A stretch of 64,000 bases of DNA from Vibrio algicola (GCF_009601765.2 NZ_CP045699.1:62001-126000); one strand, 5' to 3'. Shown: positions 35,607 through 45,772, numbered from the stretch's first letter. Numbers and translations: made by a program. Notes: a model not told the origin generated them from the letters alone.

Positions 35607-36947
35607 CTATAATATCTGCTTGAGTATCTTATCGGCCTTTATCCGCTTAATTTTACGTATCAATTTCTGAACCCCTTCAGGATATAAATCTATGTCTTCC
35701 AATTGCTTGTAGCTTCCAACAAGGTGAGTATGTTCTAAGATTGAAGTAAGCTCTTGTTCAAATTGATCGCGAAGTAATTGTTGAGGGTCCTTTACTAATA
35801 AACCGTTCTCCAAATCCAATTTCCACGCTCTAGGGTTTAAATTATTACCGGTTATTAGCATATACTCTTTATCTACCCACATACCTTTTAGGTGAAAGCT
35901 ATTGTTGTTGTGTTTCCATAAATGGATAGAAAGTTGTCGACTGGCGATATGAGCCTCATTTACTTTGGCAAATTGGCGCAAGTTAACTTCGTATAAATAG
36001 GGTAAGCCAGCGATGGTTTTAAAGTCTTCCTCGGGCGGAATATAAAAGTCATTGGCGGTTTTATCACCGACAACAATCGTGATTTTGACACCACGTTTAA
36101 TCGCTTTTTTAATCTCTTTTGCTACACTTTTAGGAAAATTGAAATACGGCGTAAAAATAGCAATGTCTTTTTCTGCACAAGCAATTAGATGGTTAATGTG
36201 TAGGTTTAGTTTATTACGACGCTTGCCAACACCAACCAGCGGAATAATACCCACCTCACCATCTTGTAATTGATCACCATTAAACTGATAGCTTGATTGG
36301 GCTAATAAAGCCCTAAACTGTTTAATCGCCAGCTTAAGTGATTTGGTGGTCGGACGGTTTTCTTGATTAAGACTGTTAACCGCAGGGTTAGCCACCATAT
36401 ATTGATCGATATAATTAACCATAGTTTGGGCTAAGGTCTGATTTTCAATAACATGGTAGCGGTCAAAACGGTACTTATTGCTTTGATGAAGATAAATATT
36501 ATTGAGGCTTGCTCCGCTATAGATAACGGTATCATCGATAATAAAGCCTTTAAGGTGCAATACGCCGAATACCTCTTTGATACGAACAGGAATACCGAGT
36601 ATAGAAATACCATGTTGATATTTTTTTTCTAGTTCGCAATAAAAAGCGGCGTTACCATCAGTTTTTCCCGCGCCAATTAATCCGCGTTGGGCTCGGTGCC
36701 AATCGACACAAACGGTCACCTCTAATTGAGGATTGCGTTGTTTCGCTTCATAAAGCTCGGTTAAAACTTCTCGACCCGCTTCATCATTCTCTAAATAAAG
36801 TGCGACGAGATAAATTCGATTACGGGCACTTTTAATCTCGGATAGCAGGCGCTCTCTGAATTGCTTGGCCTGAAATAGAACTTCAAACTTATTCGGATCT
36901 TGAGCTATGGTTGGTAGCTGTTCGAGTAAATCCTTACTAGCTATCAT
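35607..36947 (-). CDS. pssA: CDP-diacylglycerol-serine O-phosphatidyltransferase PssA
   Basis: PssA makes phosphatidylserine, the precursor of phosphatidylethanolamine, at the inner face of the membrane. It belongs to the phospholipase D superfamily and has two HxK motifs: HLKGFIIDD near residue 132 and HLKGMWVDK near residue 351. IYLVALYLENDEAG, VDWHRAQRG and YSGASLNNIYLHQ match E. coli PssA closely. It has 446 residues. It lies between the IS element and a GNAT gene, in a stretch that separates the rRNA operon from murB. Confidence 0.94.
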   Translation of the reverse strand: MIASKDLLEQLPTIAQDPNKFEVLFQAKQFRERLLSEIKSARNRIYLVALYLENDEAGREVLTELYEAKQRNPQLEVTVCVDWHRAQRGLIGAGKTDGNAAFYCELEKKYQHGISILGIPVRIKEVFGVLHLKGFIIDDTVIYSGASLNNIYLHQSNKYRFDRYHVIENQTLAQTMVNYIDQYMVANPAVNSLNQENRPTTKSLKLAIKQFRALLAQSSYQFNGDQLQDGEVGIIPLVGVGKRRNKLNLHINHLIACAEKDIAIFTPYFNFPKSVAKEIKKAIKRGVKITIVVGDKTANDFYIPPEEDFKTIAGLPYLYEVNLRQFAKVNEAHIASRQLSIHLWKHNNNSFHLKGMWVDKEYMLITGNNLNPRAWKLDLENGLLVKDPQQLLRDQFEQELTSILEHTHLVGSYKQLEDIDLYPEGVQKLIRKIKRIKADKILKQIL

Positions 36948-37034
36948 ATATATTCTTAACCTTAGAAACTTTAGAGTCTTATGAAGGTAACTTTACCAAA
37001 AAAGGTAGCCACCTGACTATATTTGCTTGGTATC

Positions 37035-37469
37035 TTATGCCATATCAACGGATTTGTACTGCATTGGTAACAGTTTTTTTCCATTTGTAATGTAACGAAG
37101 GAATAATTGTCTTAACGATGATGGCAACTGCTCACTTTCAATGGCGTGAAAGCCGCCTTGTTGATAAAACGTTTCTAAATGCTGATAAGCAAAACAATAG
37201 CAATTTGAGTTTAACTCTTCAGTTGCGCAGTAACTAAGTAACTGCTGACCAATCCCTTGTTGTCGATGATCTGGCACTACGAGCATACCTGTCAATAATG
37301 TATATTGCTCAATAGGACGAAAACGCACAATGGCAATGATAGTCTGCTGTTGATAACCGACCACCACTCTTTCATTTTTCTTTACCTTAGCCAAAGGGTA
37401 ATACGCCTTATAAATAGGCTTAAGTAAAGGGTATTTGATTAGAGGAAGAATCTGGAAAATGACTGACAT
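37035..37469 (-). CDS. GNAT-family N-acetyltransferase
   Basis: A 144-residue GNAT protein. The acetyl-CoA binding segment is VVPDHRQQGIGQQLLSYC, with the R/Q-x-x-G-x-G/A signature, and a C-terminal FYQQGGFHA block is also typical. The substrate cannot be predicted. It is transcribed in the same direction as pssA, 87 bp upstream of it, and is divergent from murB. Confidence 0.88.
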   Translation of the reverse strand: MSVIFQILPLIKYPLLKPIYKAYYPLAKVKKNERVVVGYQQQTIIAIVRFRPIEQYTLLTGMLVVPDHRQQGIGQQLLSYCATEELNSNCYCFAYQHLETFYQQGGFHAIESEQLPSSLRQLFLRYITNGKKLLPMQYKSVDMA

Positions 37470-37537
37470 TATGAAGGGCTATGATTGCGTTTCGGATAGG
37501 GTAGAATAGCACGATACAAGAACAGGTAATCAATCAA

Positions 37538-38587
37538 ATGAATGTAAACGATAATGTAAACTTAAAACCATTCCATACTTTTGGTATTGATATGCCATGT
37601 GACACTCTAATTGAAGCAACGACAATAGAGGATATAGCACAAGCCTTTCAATCAATGGAATGGATAAGGAAGCCTAAATTGTTATTAGGTAAAGGGAGTA
37701 ATGTCCTTTTTACCGAACCTTACCAAGGTGTAGTGATCGTCAATCACTTACAAGGTAAGACGCTAACAGAAAAAGAAGGTCATTATCACCTGAATATTAG
37801 TGGTGGTGAGGATTGGCCTAGTTTGGTTGACTGGACCTTAGAGCAAGGTATCGGCGGCCTAGAGAATTTAGCTTTAATCCCTGGGTGTGCAGGTAGTGCT
37901 CCAATCCAAAATATCGGTGCTTATGGGGTTGAGTTCAAAGATGTCTGTGAATATGTCGATTATTTGGATCTTGCTGACTTTAAAGTAAAGCGATTATCCG
38001 CTGCTGAGTGCTGCTTCTCTTACCGTGACTCGATTTTCAAACAAGCATTGTACAATAAAGTGGTTATTACTGCTGTGGGCTTGGTTCTCAGTAAAGAATG
38101 GTGCCCTAATTTATCATACGGGCCATTAGCGGCGCACAAAGACTTGCTGAACACTCCCAAATCGGTTTCTGATTTAGTGTGTGAGATTCGACGCAGTAAA
38201 CTGCCTGATCCTGCCGTGATGGGAAATGCAGGTAGTTTCTTTAAAAATCCAATTATTAGCCACGAGCATTACCAACAATTAAAAATAGCCCACCCCGAAA
38301 TGAGTGGTTATGAAACCGAAGTTGGTGTCAAAATTGCCGCCGGTTGGCTCATTGATCGCTGTGGCTTGAAAGGTCATCAAGTGGGTGGCGCTCAAGTACA
38401 CCCGCAGCAGGCTTTAGTTTTAGTCAATACTGGAACCGCAAGCGCAAAAGATGTATTGGATCTTGCTTGGTTTATAAAGCAAAGCGTGAAGACTAAATAT
38501 GGTGTTGAACTTGAGCATGAAGTTCGATTTTTCACTGCGACAGAAGAATCGAAACTCGATGTAATACTTCAAGAATCAGAGCGATAA
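37538..38587 (+). CDS. murB: UDP-N-acetylenolpyruvoylglucosamine reductase MurB
   Basis: MurB is the FAD-dependent reductase that makes UDP-N-acetylmuramic acid for peptidoglycan. LKPFHTFGID near the N-terminus, LLGKGSNVLFT (FAD loop), ENLALIPGCAGSAPIQNIGAYG and GNAGSFFKNP, with the catalytic serine, identify it as the long type I form. It has 349 residues. birA starts 36 bp later on the same strand, as in E. coli. Confidence 0.97.
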   Translation: MNVNDNVNLKPFHTFGIDMPCDTLIEATTIEDIAQAFQSMEWIRKPKLLLGKGSNVLFTEPYQGVVIVNHLQGKTLTEKEGHYHLNISGGEDWPSLVDWTLEQGIGGLENLALIPGCAGSAPIQNIGAYGVEFKDVCEYVDYLDLADFKVKRLSAAECCFSYRDSIFKQALYNKVVITAVGLVLSKEWCPNLSYGPLAAHKDLLNTPKSVSDLVCEIRRSKLPDPAVMGNAGSFFKNPIISHEHYQQLKIAHPEMSGYETEVGVKIAAGWLIDRCGLKGHQVGGAQVHPQQALVLVNTGTASAKDVLDLAWFIKQSVKTKYGVELEHEVRFFTATEESKLDVILQESER

Positions 38588-38623
38588 TATGGTGTCGTCG
38601 TGCATCCGAATAAGGCAATCATA

Positions 38624-39604
38624 ATGACTGAAATGATACGCAAAGAGCATGTAGTTAAATATCAAATTATCAAAGTACTTTCCGATGGGCAATTTCATTC
38701 CGGTGAAGCGCTTGGTGAAATGCTCGGTATGTCTAGAGCGGCGATTAGTAAGCATGTTAAAGCTATTCAAACTTGGGGTCTAGACATCTATCGAGTTCAA
38801 GGGAAAGGGTATCAATTGTCGAATGCGATTGAGCTACTCGATCAAAGCTTAATCCAACGCAGTTCGCAACAACCAGTAGAGCTTATTCCTATTATCGATT
38901 CGACCAATCAGTATTTACTTGATAAGAGTAAAGATAAAGAAAGCGGTTGTGTCTGCGTGGCGGAATACCAAGCCAAAGGAAGAGGGCGCAGAGGTAGAGA
39001 ATGGGTGTCACCATTTGGCGCAAATCTTTATTTCTCTATGTATTGGAAGCTAGATGCTGGTGTGGCCGCTGCTATGGGGCTTAGTCTGGCTATCGGGGTG
39101 GCAATTGTTGATGGGTTAGAGTCACTTGGTGCAAAAGACATTAAATTAAAGTGGCCAAATGACATCTATCACCATGATAAAAAGCTGGCCGGAGTATTAG
39201 TTGAAATGTCAGGGCAAACCGGTGAAGCTGCGCATTTAGTGATAGGGATGGGATTAAATATCCACATGTCAAAAACGACGGATAACATTGATCAATCGTG
39301 GACTAATCTAGAGCAGGTATTTGATGGTAATACTCCGAGCCGCAATAACGTGGTGATTGCATTACTGGCTGCTTGGAAGCGTGTATTAACTGAATATGAA
39401 CACAAAGGCATGAGTGAGCTGGTTGAGCGCTGGAATCAACTGGATAATTTTCATAATCAGTCGATCAAACTGATTATGGGCAACAAAGAAGTTTATGGAC
39501 AATGTAAAGGAATCAATTCGCAGGGAGCGATTTTATTACACACCGAGCAAGGGGAAGAAGCGTATGTCGGCGGCGAGATTTCTCTGCGCAAAGCCGATAA
39601 CTAA
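38624..39604 (+). CDS. birA: Biotin-protein ligase / biotin operon repressor BirA
   Basis: BirA attaches biotin to acetyl-CoA carboxylase and, with biotinyl-AMP, represses the bio operon. An N-terminal winged helix-turn-helix (LSDGQFHSGEALGEMLGMSRAAISKHVKAI) is followed by the ligase domain with the biotin loop GRGRRGREWVSPFGANLYFSMYW and KWPNDIY. I chose ATG 38624 with AAGG at 38612-38615, giving 326 residues; the GTG eight codons upstream adds no conserved text. It converges on coaA with only 17 bp between the stops. Confidence 0.96.
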   Translation: MTEMIRKEHVVKYQIIKVLSDGQFHSGEALGEMLGMSRAAISKHVKAIQTWGLDIYRVQGKGYQLSNAIELLDQSLIQRSSQQPVELIPIIDSTNQYLLDKSKDKESGCVCVAEYQAKGRGRRGREWVSPFGANLYFSMYWKLDAGVAAAMGLSLAIGVAIVDGLESLGAKDIKLKWPNDIYHHDKKLAGVLVEMSGQTGEAAHLVIGMGLNIHMSKTTDNIDQSWTNLEQVFDGNTPSRNNVVIALLAAWKRVLTEYEHKGMSELVERWNQLDNFHNQSIKLIMGNKEVYGQCKGINSQGAILLHTEQGEEAYVGGEISLRKADN

Positions 39605-39621
39605 TTTACATCGGTATTGAA

Positions 39622-40560
39622 TTATTTGCGTAATAATATCTCTTCAACTTGATGGCCGACGCCTTTACGTAAAATTAATTGAGCGCGACCTTTAGTTGGC
39701 AGTATGTTTTGTTCCAAATTTACGCCATTAATGGTTTGCCAAATACTCTGCGCTTTCGTAATAGATTGAGCTTCAGTGAGCTCGGTATAATGGCTAAAAT
39801 AAGAACCAGGTTTAGTGAATGCCCCTTGTCGTAACTTCATAAAACGGGAAATATACCAGTCTTCAATTGTTTTGCTCTCGGCATCGACATAGATAGAAAA
39901 ATCGAGAAAATCCGAAATAAACATCTTTAAATGAGCGTCTGGATAGTCATGACTACTTTGTAAGACATTCAAGCCTTCAATGATCAGTACATCTGGCTGA
40001 TCCACCACTTTGACTTCATCGGTAATATTATAAGTGATATGAGAATAAACCGGCGCTTCGACATTGCGTTTACCTGCCTTCACATCGTTGAGAAAAGTCA
40101 CCAAACGCTTGGTGTCATAAGACTCAGGGAAGCCCTTTTTAGTCATTAAATCATGATCAAGTAATGTTTGATTGGGACGTAAAAATCCATCGGTAGTAAT
40201 TAACTCTACTTTTGGATGGTTTTCCCAGCGAGATAACAACGCTTTAAGCAGGCGAGCTGTAGTGCTTTTACCTACCGCAACACTGCCGGCAATACCAATA
40301 ATAAACGGTGGCGATTTCTCATCTTTTTCTGAATGGTGAGGGCTAAAGAACTGGTGCAGTACTTGGTTGCGACTTTGACGAGCGGCAACATAAAGATTTA
40401 ATAAGCGTGACAATGGTAGATAAATTTCAGTAACTTCATCCATCAAAAGATGTTCGTTGATCCCTTGCAGTTCTTTTAAGTCTTCTGATGTGAGTGTCAT
40501 AGGAACAGAATTCCGCAACTCGGACCACTGCTCTCGGTTATATGACAAATATGGATTCAT
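39622..40560 (-). CDS. coaA: Pantothenate kinase CoaA
   Basis: CoaA phosphorylates pantothenate, the rate-setting step of coenzyme A synthesis, and is inhibited by CoA. It is the type I enzyme with P-loop GSVAVGKSTTAR and family blocks EIYLPLSRLLN, LITTDGFL, KKGFPESYD, DVLIIEGLNVLQS and NILPTKGRA. I start at ATG 40560 (MNPYLSYNREQW), which gives 312 residues and matches the E. coli core; the open frame extends 14 codons further upstream without homology. Confidence 0.97.
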   Translation of the reverse strand: MNPYLSYNREQWSELRNSVPMTLTSEDLKELQGINEHLLMDEVTEIYLPLSRLLNLYVAARQSRNQVLHQFFSPHHSEKDEKSPPFIIGIAGSVAVGKSTTARLLKALLSRWENHPKVELITTDGFLRPNQTLLDHDLMTKKGFPESYDTKRLVTFLNDVKAGKRNVEAPVYSHITYNITDEVKVVDQPDVLIIEGLNVLQSSHDYPDAHLKMFISDFLDFSIYVDAESKTIEDWYISRFMKLRQGAFTKPGSYFSHYTELTEAQSITKAQSIWQTINGVNLEQNILPTKGRAQLILRKGVGHQVEEILLRK

Positions 40561-40724
40561 AATCAGGCTCAAAACAATTAACAAGGATGAGCGAAGATAC
40601 ACTATGCTTGCTTGAATTCAAACTATTGCCATCGTGCTTTTACTGCAAACATTCAGAATGTTGCCGATTTTCTAGACAAATGCGTAATAGAAGGCGGAAA
40701 ATCGTATTTTTTTGCATTTTACTC

Positions 40725-40753
40725 TTGCAAGATTTTCGAACATTCAATAGAAT
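40725..40753 (+). promoter_or_regulatory. Promoter of the tRNA-tuf operon
   Basis: TTGCAA (40725-40730) and TAGAAT (40748-40753) are 17 bp apart, with an A/T-rich tract upstream, and end 13 bp before tRNA-Thr. Confidence 0.8.
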
Positions 40754-40766
40754 TCGCACCACTTGC

Positions 40767-40842
<76 letters not shown>

Positions 40843-40884
40843 CTTCCTTTTTTAATATCGAAAGTGGCAAGCAAAATAAAATTT

Positions 40885-40969
<85 letters not shown>

Positions 40970-41034
40970 TATTGTTCATGTAGATTCGTCTATATGCGTA
41001 ATAAATTGCAGTTAAAACTGTACTAAATGACAAT

Positions 41035-41109
<75 letters not shown>

Positions 41110-41123
41110 GTTAAAAAGTTTTC

Positions 41124-41200
41124 GCTGATATAGCTCAGCCCGGTAGAGCGCACCCTTGGTAAGGGTGAGGTCCCCAGTTCGAGTCTGGGTATCAGCACCA
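41124..41200 (+). tRNA. tRNA-Thr (GGT)
   Basis: A 77-base cloverleaf with anticodon GGT and encoded CCA, 89 bp before tuf. Confidence 0.98.
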
Positions 41201-41289
41201 GTTTTAATCAAGCAATACTTATATAATTAACAATCATTTTGGTTACGTGGTCTTCATGGCCACCAAATCCGTACCTAGAGGGACTATCC

Positions 41290-42474
41290 ATGTCTAAAGA
41301 GAAATTTGAACGTACGAAACCGCACGTAAACGTTGGTACTATCGGCCACGTTGACCACGGTAAAACAACTCTTACTGCTGCTATCTGTACTACACTTGCA
41401 AAAGTGTACGGTGGTGTTGCTAAAGATTTCGCATCTATCGATAACGCTCCAGAAGAGCGCGAACGTGGTATCACAATCGCTACTTCTCACGTTGAGTACG
41501 ATACTCCTGCTCGTCACTACGCACACGTAGATTGCCCAGGACACGCCGATTATGTTAAAAACATGATCACTGGTGCTGCTCAAATGGACGGCGGTATCCT
41601 AGTTGTTGCTGCGACTGATGGCCCTATGCCACAAACTCGTGAGCACATCCTACTTGGTCGTCAAGTTGGTATTCCTTTCATCATCGTATTCATGAACAAA
41701 TGTGACATGGTAGATGACGAAGAACTACTAGAACTAGTAGAAATGGAAGTTCGTGAACTTCTTTGTGAATACGATTACCCAGGTGATGATTTACCAGTAA
41801 TCCAAGGTTCAGCTCTTGGCGCTCTAAACGGCGAAAAAGAGTGGGAAGACAAAATCGTTGAGCTTGCAGAAGCACTAGATAACTACATCCCAGAACCAGA
41901 GCGTGCTGTTGACCAACCGTTCCTACTTCCAATTGAAGATGTTTTCTCAATTCAAGGTCGTGGTACTGTTGTAACAGGTCGTATCGAGCGCGGTATCCTA
42001 CGCGTAGGTGACGAAGTTGAAATCGTTGGTATCAAAGAAACTACTCTTTCTACTTGTACTGGTGTTGAAATGTTCCGTAAACTGCTTGACGAAGGTCGTG
42101 CAGGTGAGAACGTTGGTGCACTTCTACGTGGTACTAAGCGTGATGACGTTGAACGTGGTCAAGTATTGGCAGCTAAAGGTTCAATCAACCCACACACAAC
42201 TTTTGAATCAGAAGTATACGTACTTTCAAAAGATGAAGGTGGTCGTCATACTCCTTTCTTCAAAGGTTACCGTCCACAGTTCTACTTCCGTACAACGGAC
42301 GTAACTGGCGACATTCAATTGCCAGAAGGCGTTGAAATGGTAATGCCTGGCGATAATGTACAAATGATCGTAACTCTAATCGCACCAATCGCGATGGACG
42401 AAGGTCTACGTTTCGCAATCCGTGAAGGTGGCCGTACAGTTGGTGCTGGTGTTGTAGCGAAAGTTATCGCTTAA
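41290..42474 (+). CDS. tuf: Elongation factor Tu
   Basis: EF-Tu delivers aminoacyl-tRNA to the ribosome. The GTPase motifs [21 protein letters not shown] and NKCDMVDD are present, followed by the two beta-barrel domains. It has 394 residues from ATG 41290, with GAGGGA upstream; earlier in-frame starts are not homologous. Placement after four tRNAs and before secE corresponds to tufB of E. coli. Confidence 0.99.
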   Translation: MSKEKFERTKPHVNVGTIGHVDHGKTTLTAAICTTLAKVYGGVAKDFASIDNAPEERERGITIATSHVEYDTPARHYAHVDCPGHADYVKNMITGAAQMDGGILVVAATDGPMPQTREHILLGRQVGIPFIIVFMNKCDMVDDEELLELVEMEVRELLCEYDYPGDDLPVIQGSALGALNGEKEWEDKIVELAEALDNYIPEPERAVDQPFLLPIEDVFSIQGRGTVVTGRIERGILRVGDEVEIVGIKETTLSTCTGVEMFRKLLDEGRAGENVGALLRGTKRDDVERGQVLAAKGSINPHTTFESEVYVLSKDEGGRHTPFFKGYRPQFYFRTTDVTGDIQLPEGVEMVMPGDNVQMIVTLIAPIAMDEGLRFAIREGGRTVGAGVVAKVIA

Positions 42475-42523
42475 TGCATTAAAGTTTACGTTAAATACGA
42501 ATTGTATTTGACTAACGGCTATC

Positions 42524-42551
42524 AAAAAGGGCATCATTTGATGCCCTTTTT
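42524..42551 (+). terminator. Terminator after tuf
   Basis: aaaaagggcatc / gatgcccttttt around loop ATTT, followed by T, closes the tRNA-tuf operon. Confidence 0.93.
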
Positions 42552-42728
42552 CTGCACTGAACAAAAGCTAAGTGAATTTTCACTATTTTTTGTGCCATTC
42601 AGTAACGAATATGTATTAGATTTAATATCTAATTTGTTTAGCTCATGGCGTTTATCATGAGGCTAATGAGTTAGCCCTGCCATTGCGGGGTTATTGTCGT
42701 TTAAGTAAAACTTGTCACAGGTTTGATT

Positions 42729-43106
42729 ATGAAAGCCAAAGTTGAAACTCACGAGAGCTCAAAAGCGGCAGATGCTTTTAAGTGGTTAATCACTTTTGCA
42801 CTGTTAGCTACTGCGGTAGTGGGTAATCACCTATATGGTGATATGTCTGTTGCTATCCGCGCAGCAGTTGTTGTTCTTTTGCTGGCCGCCGCTTTAGGTG
42901 TTGCTGCATTAACAACAAAAGGTAAAGCTACGGTTGTATTTGCTCGCGAAGCAAAACTTGAAGTTCGCAAAGTTGTTTGGCCTTCTCGCCAAGAAACAAT
43001 GCAAACTACATTTATCGTATTAGCTGTAAGTATTGTAATGGCTCTATTGCTTTGGGGTATCGACGGCATCATGGTGCGTCTGATAGCTCTCGCAACTGGA
43101 GTGTAA
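42729..43106 (+). CDS. secE: Preprotein translocase subunit SecE
   Basis: SecE clamps SecY in the general protein export channel. It has 125 residues and three membrane helices, the long proteobacterial form. The conserved cytoplasmic segment FAREAKLEVRKVVWPSRQETMQT precedes the last helix. The ATG at 42729 has ACAGG upstream. It is in an operon with nusG, 10 bp downstream. Confidence 0.97.
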   Translation: MKAKVETHESSKAADAFKWLITFALLATAVVGNHLYGDMSVAIRAAVVVLLLAAALGVAALTTKGKATVVFAREAKLEVRKVVWPSRQETMQTTFIVLAVSIVMALLLWGIDGIMVRLIALATGV

Positions 43107-43116
43107 GGGGTTTTAA

Positions 43117-43665
43117 ATGAGTGAAGCACCAAAAAAACGCTGGTATGTCGTTCAAGCCTTTTCAGGATTTGAAGGTCGTGTAGCACAATCGCTTCGTGAG
43201 CATATCAAAATGCATGCGATGGAAGAGTTCTTTGGCGACGTCTTAGTGCCAACCGAAGAAGTGGTTGAAATGCGCGCCGGTCAACGTCGTAAAAGTGAAC
43301 GTAAATTCTTCCCAGGCTATGTCTTAGTACAAATGCTGATGAATGACGAGTCATGGCACTTAGTGCGTAGCATTCCACGTGTTATGGGCTTTATTGGTGG
43401 CACCTCAGATCGTCCTGCTCCTATTACGGATAAAGAGGCAGATGCCATCTTAAACCGTCTAGAGAAGGCGAGTGAAGCTCCAAGACCGAAGACCTTGTTT
43501 GAAGCGGGTGAAGTGGTTCGAGTTACTGAAGGCCCATTTGCTGACTTCAACGGTACTGTTGAGCAAGTCGATTACGAAAAGAGCCGCATTAAAGTGTCTG
43601 TTTCGATCTTCGGCCGCGCCACACCGGTTGAACTAGAATTCAGTCAGGTTGAAAAAGCTGACTAA
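43117..43665 (+). CDS. nusG: Transcription termination/antitermination factor NusG
   Basis: NusG links RNA polymerase to Rho and to ribosomal protein S10. [20 protein letters not shown] starts the NGN domain, and the C-terminal KOW domain contains [34 protein letters not shown]. It has 182 residues, close to the E. coli length. Confidence 0.98.
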   Translation: MSEAPKKRWYVVQAFSGFEGRVAQSLREHIKMHAMEEFFGDVLVPTEEVVEMRAGQRRKSERKFFPGYVLVQMLMNDESWHLVRSIPRVMGFIGGTSDRPAPITDKEADAILNRLEKASEAPRPKTLFEAGEVVRVTEGPFADFNGTVEQVDYEKSRIKVSVSIFGRATPVELEFSQVEKAD

Positions 43666-43718
43666 ATAACTCTCATATTATGAGGGAGAGGGTTTTGTTT
43701 AAATAACAAACAAAGCGC

Positions 43719-43747
43719 TTGTATAAGGTTCGAAATTTAACTATAAT
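43719..43747 (+). promoter_or_regulatory. Promoter of rplK-rplA
   Basis: TTGTAT (43719-43724) and TATAAT (43742-43747) are 17 bp apart. The -10 box continues as TATAATTTCGCGCC, nearly the same as at the rplJ promoter, and a GC-rich discriminator follows. Arms cgaaatt and aatttcg lie on both sides of the -10 box. Confidence 0.75.
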
Positions 43748-43801
43748 TTCGCGCCTTTTTGTGGGTTTGTGCCCATAAAAAGTTTTCATATAAATCGGGG
43801 A

Positions 43802-43819
43802 GCTAACCATTAAGTTAGC
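43802..43819 (+). promoter_or_regulatory. Possible L1 autoregulatory hairpin in the rplK leader
   Basis: gctaac and gttagc form a 6 bp hairpin 28 bp before the rplK start. In E. coli L1 represses its own operon by binding the rplK leader; this is the only clear hairpin in the right place. The L1 recognition bases were not verified. Confidence 0.4.
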
Positions 43820-43846
43820 GATTGTACCCAAAATTTAGGAATTATC

Positions 43847-44275
43847 ATGGCTAAGAAAGTAGAAGCTTATATCAAACTGCAAGTTGCAGCTGGTATGGCT
43901 AACCCAAGTCCACCGGTTGGTCCTGCACTAGGTCAACATGGTGTAAACATCATGGAATTCTGTAAAGCGTTTAACGCAAAAACAGAATCTGTTGAGAAAG
44001 GTCTTCCAATCCCAGTTGTTATCTCTGTATACAACGACCGTTCTTTCACATTTGTAACTAAGACTCCACCTGCTGCTGTTCTTCTTAAGAAAGCTGCTGG
44101 CGTTAAGTCTGGTTCTGGTCGTCCAAACACTGAGAAAGTTGGTACTGTTACTGAGGCTCAGCTGCAAGAGATTGCTGAAACTAAAGCTGCAGATATGACT
44201 GGCGCTGACATCGAAGCGATGAAGCGTTCTATCGCGGGTACTGCTCGTTCAATGGGCCTAGTGGTAGAGGGATAA
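43847..44275 (+). CDS. rplK: 50S ribosomal protein L11
   Basis: L11 is part of the GTPase-associated centre and is needed for RelA activation. [43 protein letters not shown] is the conserved N-terminal domain; the C-terminal domain binds 23S rRNA. It has 142 residues. Strong codon bias as in its neighbours. rplA begins 4 bp after the stop. Confidence 0.99.
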   Translation: MAKKVEAYIKLQVAAGMANPSPPVGPALGQHGVNIMEFCKAFNAKTESVEKGLPIPVVISVYNDRSFTFVTKTPPAAVLLKKAAGVKSGSGRPNTEKVGTVTEAQLQEIAETKAADMTGADIEAMKRSIAGTARSMGLVVEG

Positions 44276-44279
44276 GATC

Positions 44280-44984
44280 ATGGCAAAACTTACTAAGCGT
44301 ATGCGCACTATTCGTGAAAAAATCGAAGTGACTAAAGAATACGAAATCAACGAAGCTGTTGCTCTTCTAAAAGAATTAGCGACTGCTAAATTCGTAGAAA
44401 GTGTTGACGTTGCTGTTAACCTTGGCATCGATGCTCGTAAATCTGACCAAAACGTTCGTGGCGCAACTGTACTTCCACATGGTACAGGCCGTGACATCCG
44501 CGTAGCCGTTTTCACCCAAGGTGCAAACGCTGAAGCCGCTAAAGCAGCTGGCGCAGATATCGTTGGTATGGAAGATCTAGCTGAGCTAGTTAAGAAAGGC
44601 GAAATGAACTTTGACGTTGTTGTTGCTTCTCCAGATGCAATGCGCGTTGTTGGTCAACTTGGTACTATCTTAGGTCCACGCGGTCTAATGCCAAACCCTA
44701 AAGTTGGTACTGTAACTCCTAACGTTGCTGAAGCAGTTAAAAATGCTAAAGCGGGTCAGGTTCGTTACCGTAACGACAAAAATGGCATCATTCACACTAC
44801 TATTGGTAAAGCAACTTTTGACGCGAAACAACTACAAGAGAACCTTGAGTCTCTTCTAGTCGCTCTTAAGAAAGCCAAACCTTCTTCAGCGAAAGGTACT
44901 TTCCTGAAGAAAGTGAGCATCTCTACTACTATGGGTGCTGGTGTAACGGTTGATCAAGCAAGCTTAGATACTAAAGCTAGCTAA
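44280..44984 (+). CDS. rplA: 50S ribosomal protein L1
   Basis: L1 forms the mobile L1 stalk near the tRNA exit site and represses its own operon. It has 234 residues; [44 protein letters not shown] and [18 protein letters not shown] are typical. It is cotranscribed with rplK. Confidence 0.99.
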   Translation: MAKLTKRMRTIREKIEVTKEYEINEAVALLKELATAKFVESVDVAVNLGIDARKSDQNVRGATVLPHGTGRDIRVAVFTQGANAEAAKAAGADIVGMEDLAELVKKGEMNFDVVVASPDAMRVVGQLGTILGPRGLMPNPKVGTVTPNVAEAVKNAKAGQVRYRNDKNGIIHTTIGKATFDAKQLQENLESLLVALKKAKPSSAKGTFLKKVSISTTMGAGVTVDQASLDTKAS

Positions 44985-44989
44985 TTAAT

Positions 44990-45017
44990 TTGCTTAGGCG
45001 CTAAAATTGTGTATAAT
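44990..45017 (+). promoter_or_regulatory. Promoter of rplJ-rplL-rpoB-rpoC
   Basis: TTGCTT (44990-44995) and TATAAT (45012-45017) are 16 bp apart, with TGTG before the -10 box. The -10 region lies inside an inverted repeat: ggcgc (44997-45001) plus aaaatt pairs with aatttt plus gcgcc further on. It may be both a promoter and a hairpin at the 3' end of the rplKA message. Confidence 0.7.
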
Positions 45018-45277
45018 TTTGCGCCTAATTGAAATGGTTGGAGTGTTGCTTATTTTGTCGACTTCTTTTTAGAATAAGACAGAGCAAATGATGCTTCCAT
45101 CCAAGACCGTAGGTGATTCAGTCATTTTATATGAATGAAACTTAATTAATACCTACGTAGATGGTGCCCGAACTGATGGTCGTACTTCTTTATTGAAGTA
45201 TTCATTTGGGAATGCACCAAAAGAACACTCAGAAATGTTTTTTTGAGTGGTGTAACTACAACCAGGAGTAAATCCAA
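45018..45277 (+). promoter_or_regulatory. L10 leader of rplJ
   Basis: This 260-base untranslated stretch upstream of rplJ has the position and length of the L10 leader, where the L10-(L12)4 complex binds and blocks translation of rplJ and rplL. It contains several short inverted repeats, for example gaagtattcatt near 45195 and cactcagaaatgtttttttgagtg near 45227-45250. The fold was not computed. Confidence 0.65.
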
Positions 45278-45772
45278 ATGGCTTTAAATCTTCAAGACAA
45301 ACAAGCAATTGTTGCTGAAGTTAACGAAGCAGCCAGTGGTGCACTTTCTGCAGTTGTTGCTGACTCTCGTGGCGTTGCTGTTGGCGCAATGACTTCTCTA
45401 CGTAAACAAGCTCGCGAAGCGGGTGTTTACATGAAAGTTGTTCGTAACACACTAGCTCGTCGTGCTGTAGTTGGTACAGACTACGAATGTCTTCAAGACG
45501 TATTCGTTGGTCCTACTTTGATCGGCTTCTCTAACGAGCACCCAGGTGCTGCTGCGCGTCTTTTTAAAGACTTCGCAAAAGAGAATAAGCAATTTGAGAT
45601 CAAAGCTGCTGCATTCGAAGGCACTATTACTGATGCTGATCTACTAGCGACACTACCTACTTACGACGAAGCTATCGCACGCCTAATGATGTGCATGAAA
45701 GAAGCTTCTGCTGGCAAGTTGGTACGTACTATCGCTGCTGTTCGTGATCAAAAAGAAGAAGCTGCGGCATAA
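45278..45772 (+). CDS. rplJ: 50S ribosomal protein L10
   Basis: L10 anchors the L7/L12 dimers to the ribosome. [33 protein letters not shown] and the C-terminal helix that binds L12 are present. It has 164 residues and a strong ribosome site AGGAG. It precedes rplL by 58 bp. Confidence 0.99.
   Translation: MALNLQDKQAIVAEVNEAASGALSAVVADSRGVAVGAMTSLRKQAREAGVYMKVVRNTLARRAVVGTDYECLQDVFVGPTLIGFSNEHPGAAARLFKDFAKENKQFEIKAAAFEGTITDADLLATLPTYDEAIARLMMCMKEASAGKLVRTIAAVRDQKEEAAA

Noticed and set aside
41239-41289. Longer start for tuf (17 extra codons)
   Set aside because: The extra residues have no match in EF-Tu, and the ATG at 41290 has a good ribosome site.
42615-42633. Palindrome attagat/atctaat before secE as an operator
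   Set aside because: It is short and very AT-rich; chance is a sufficient explanation without further evidence.
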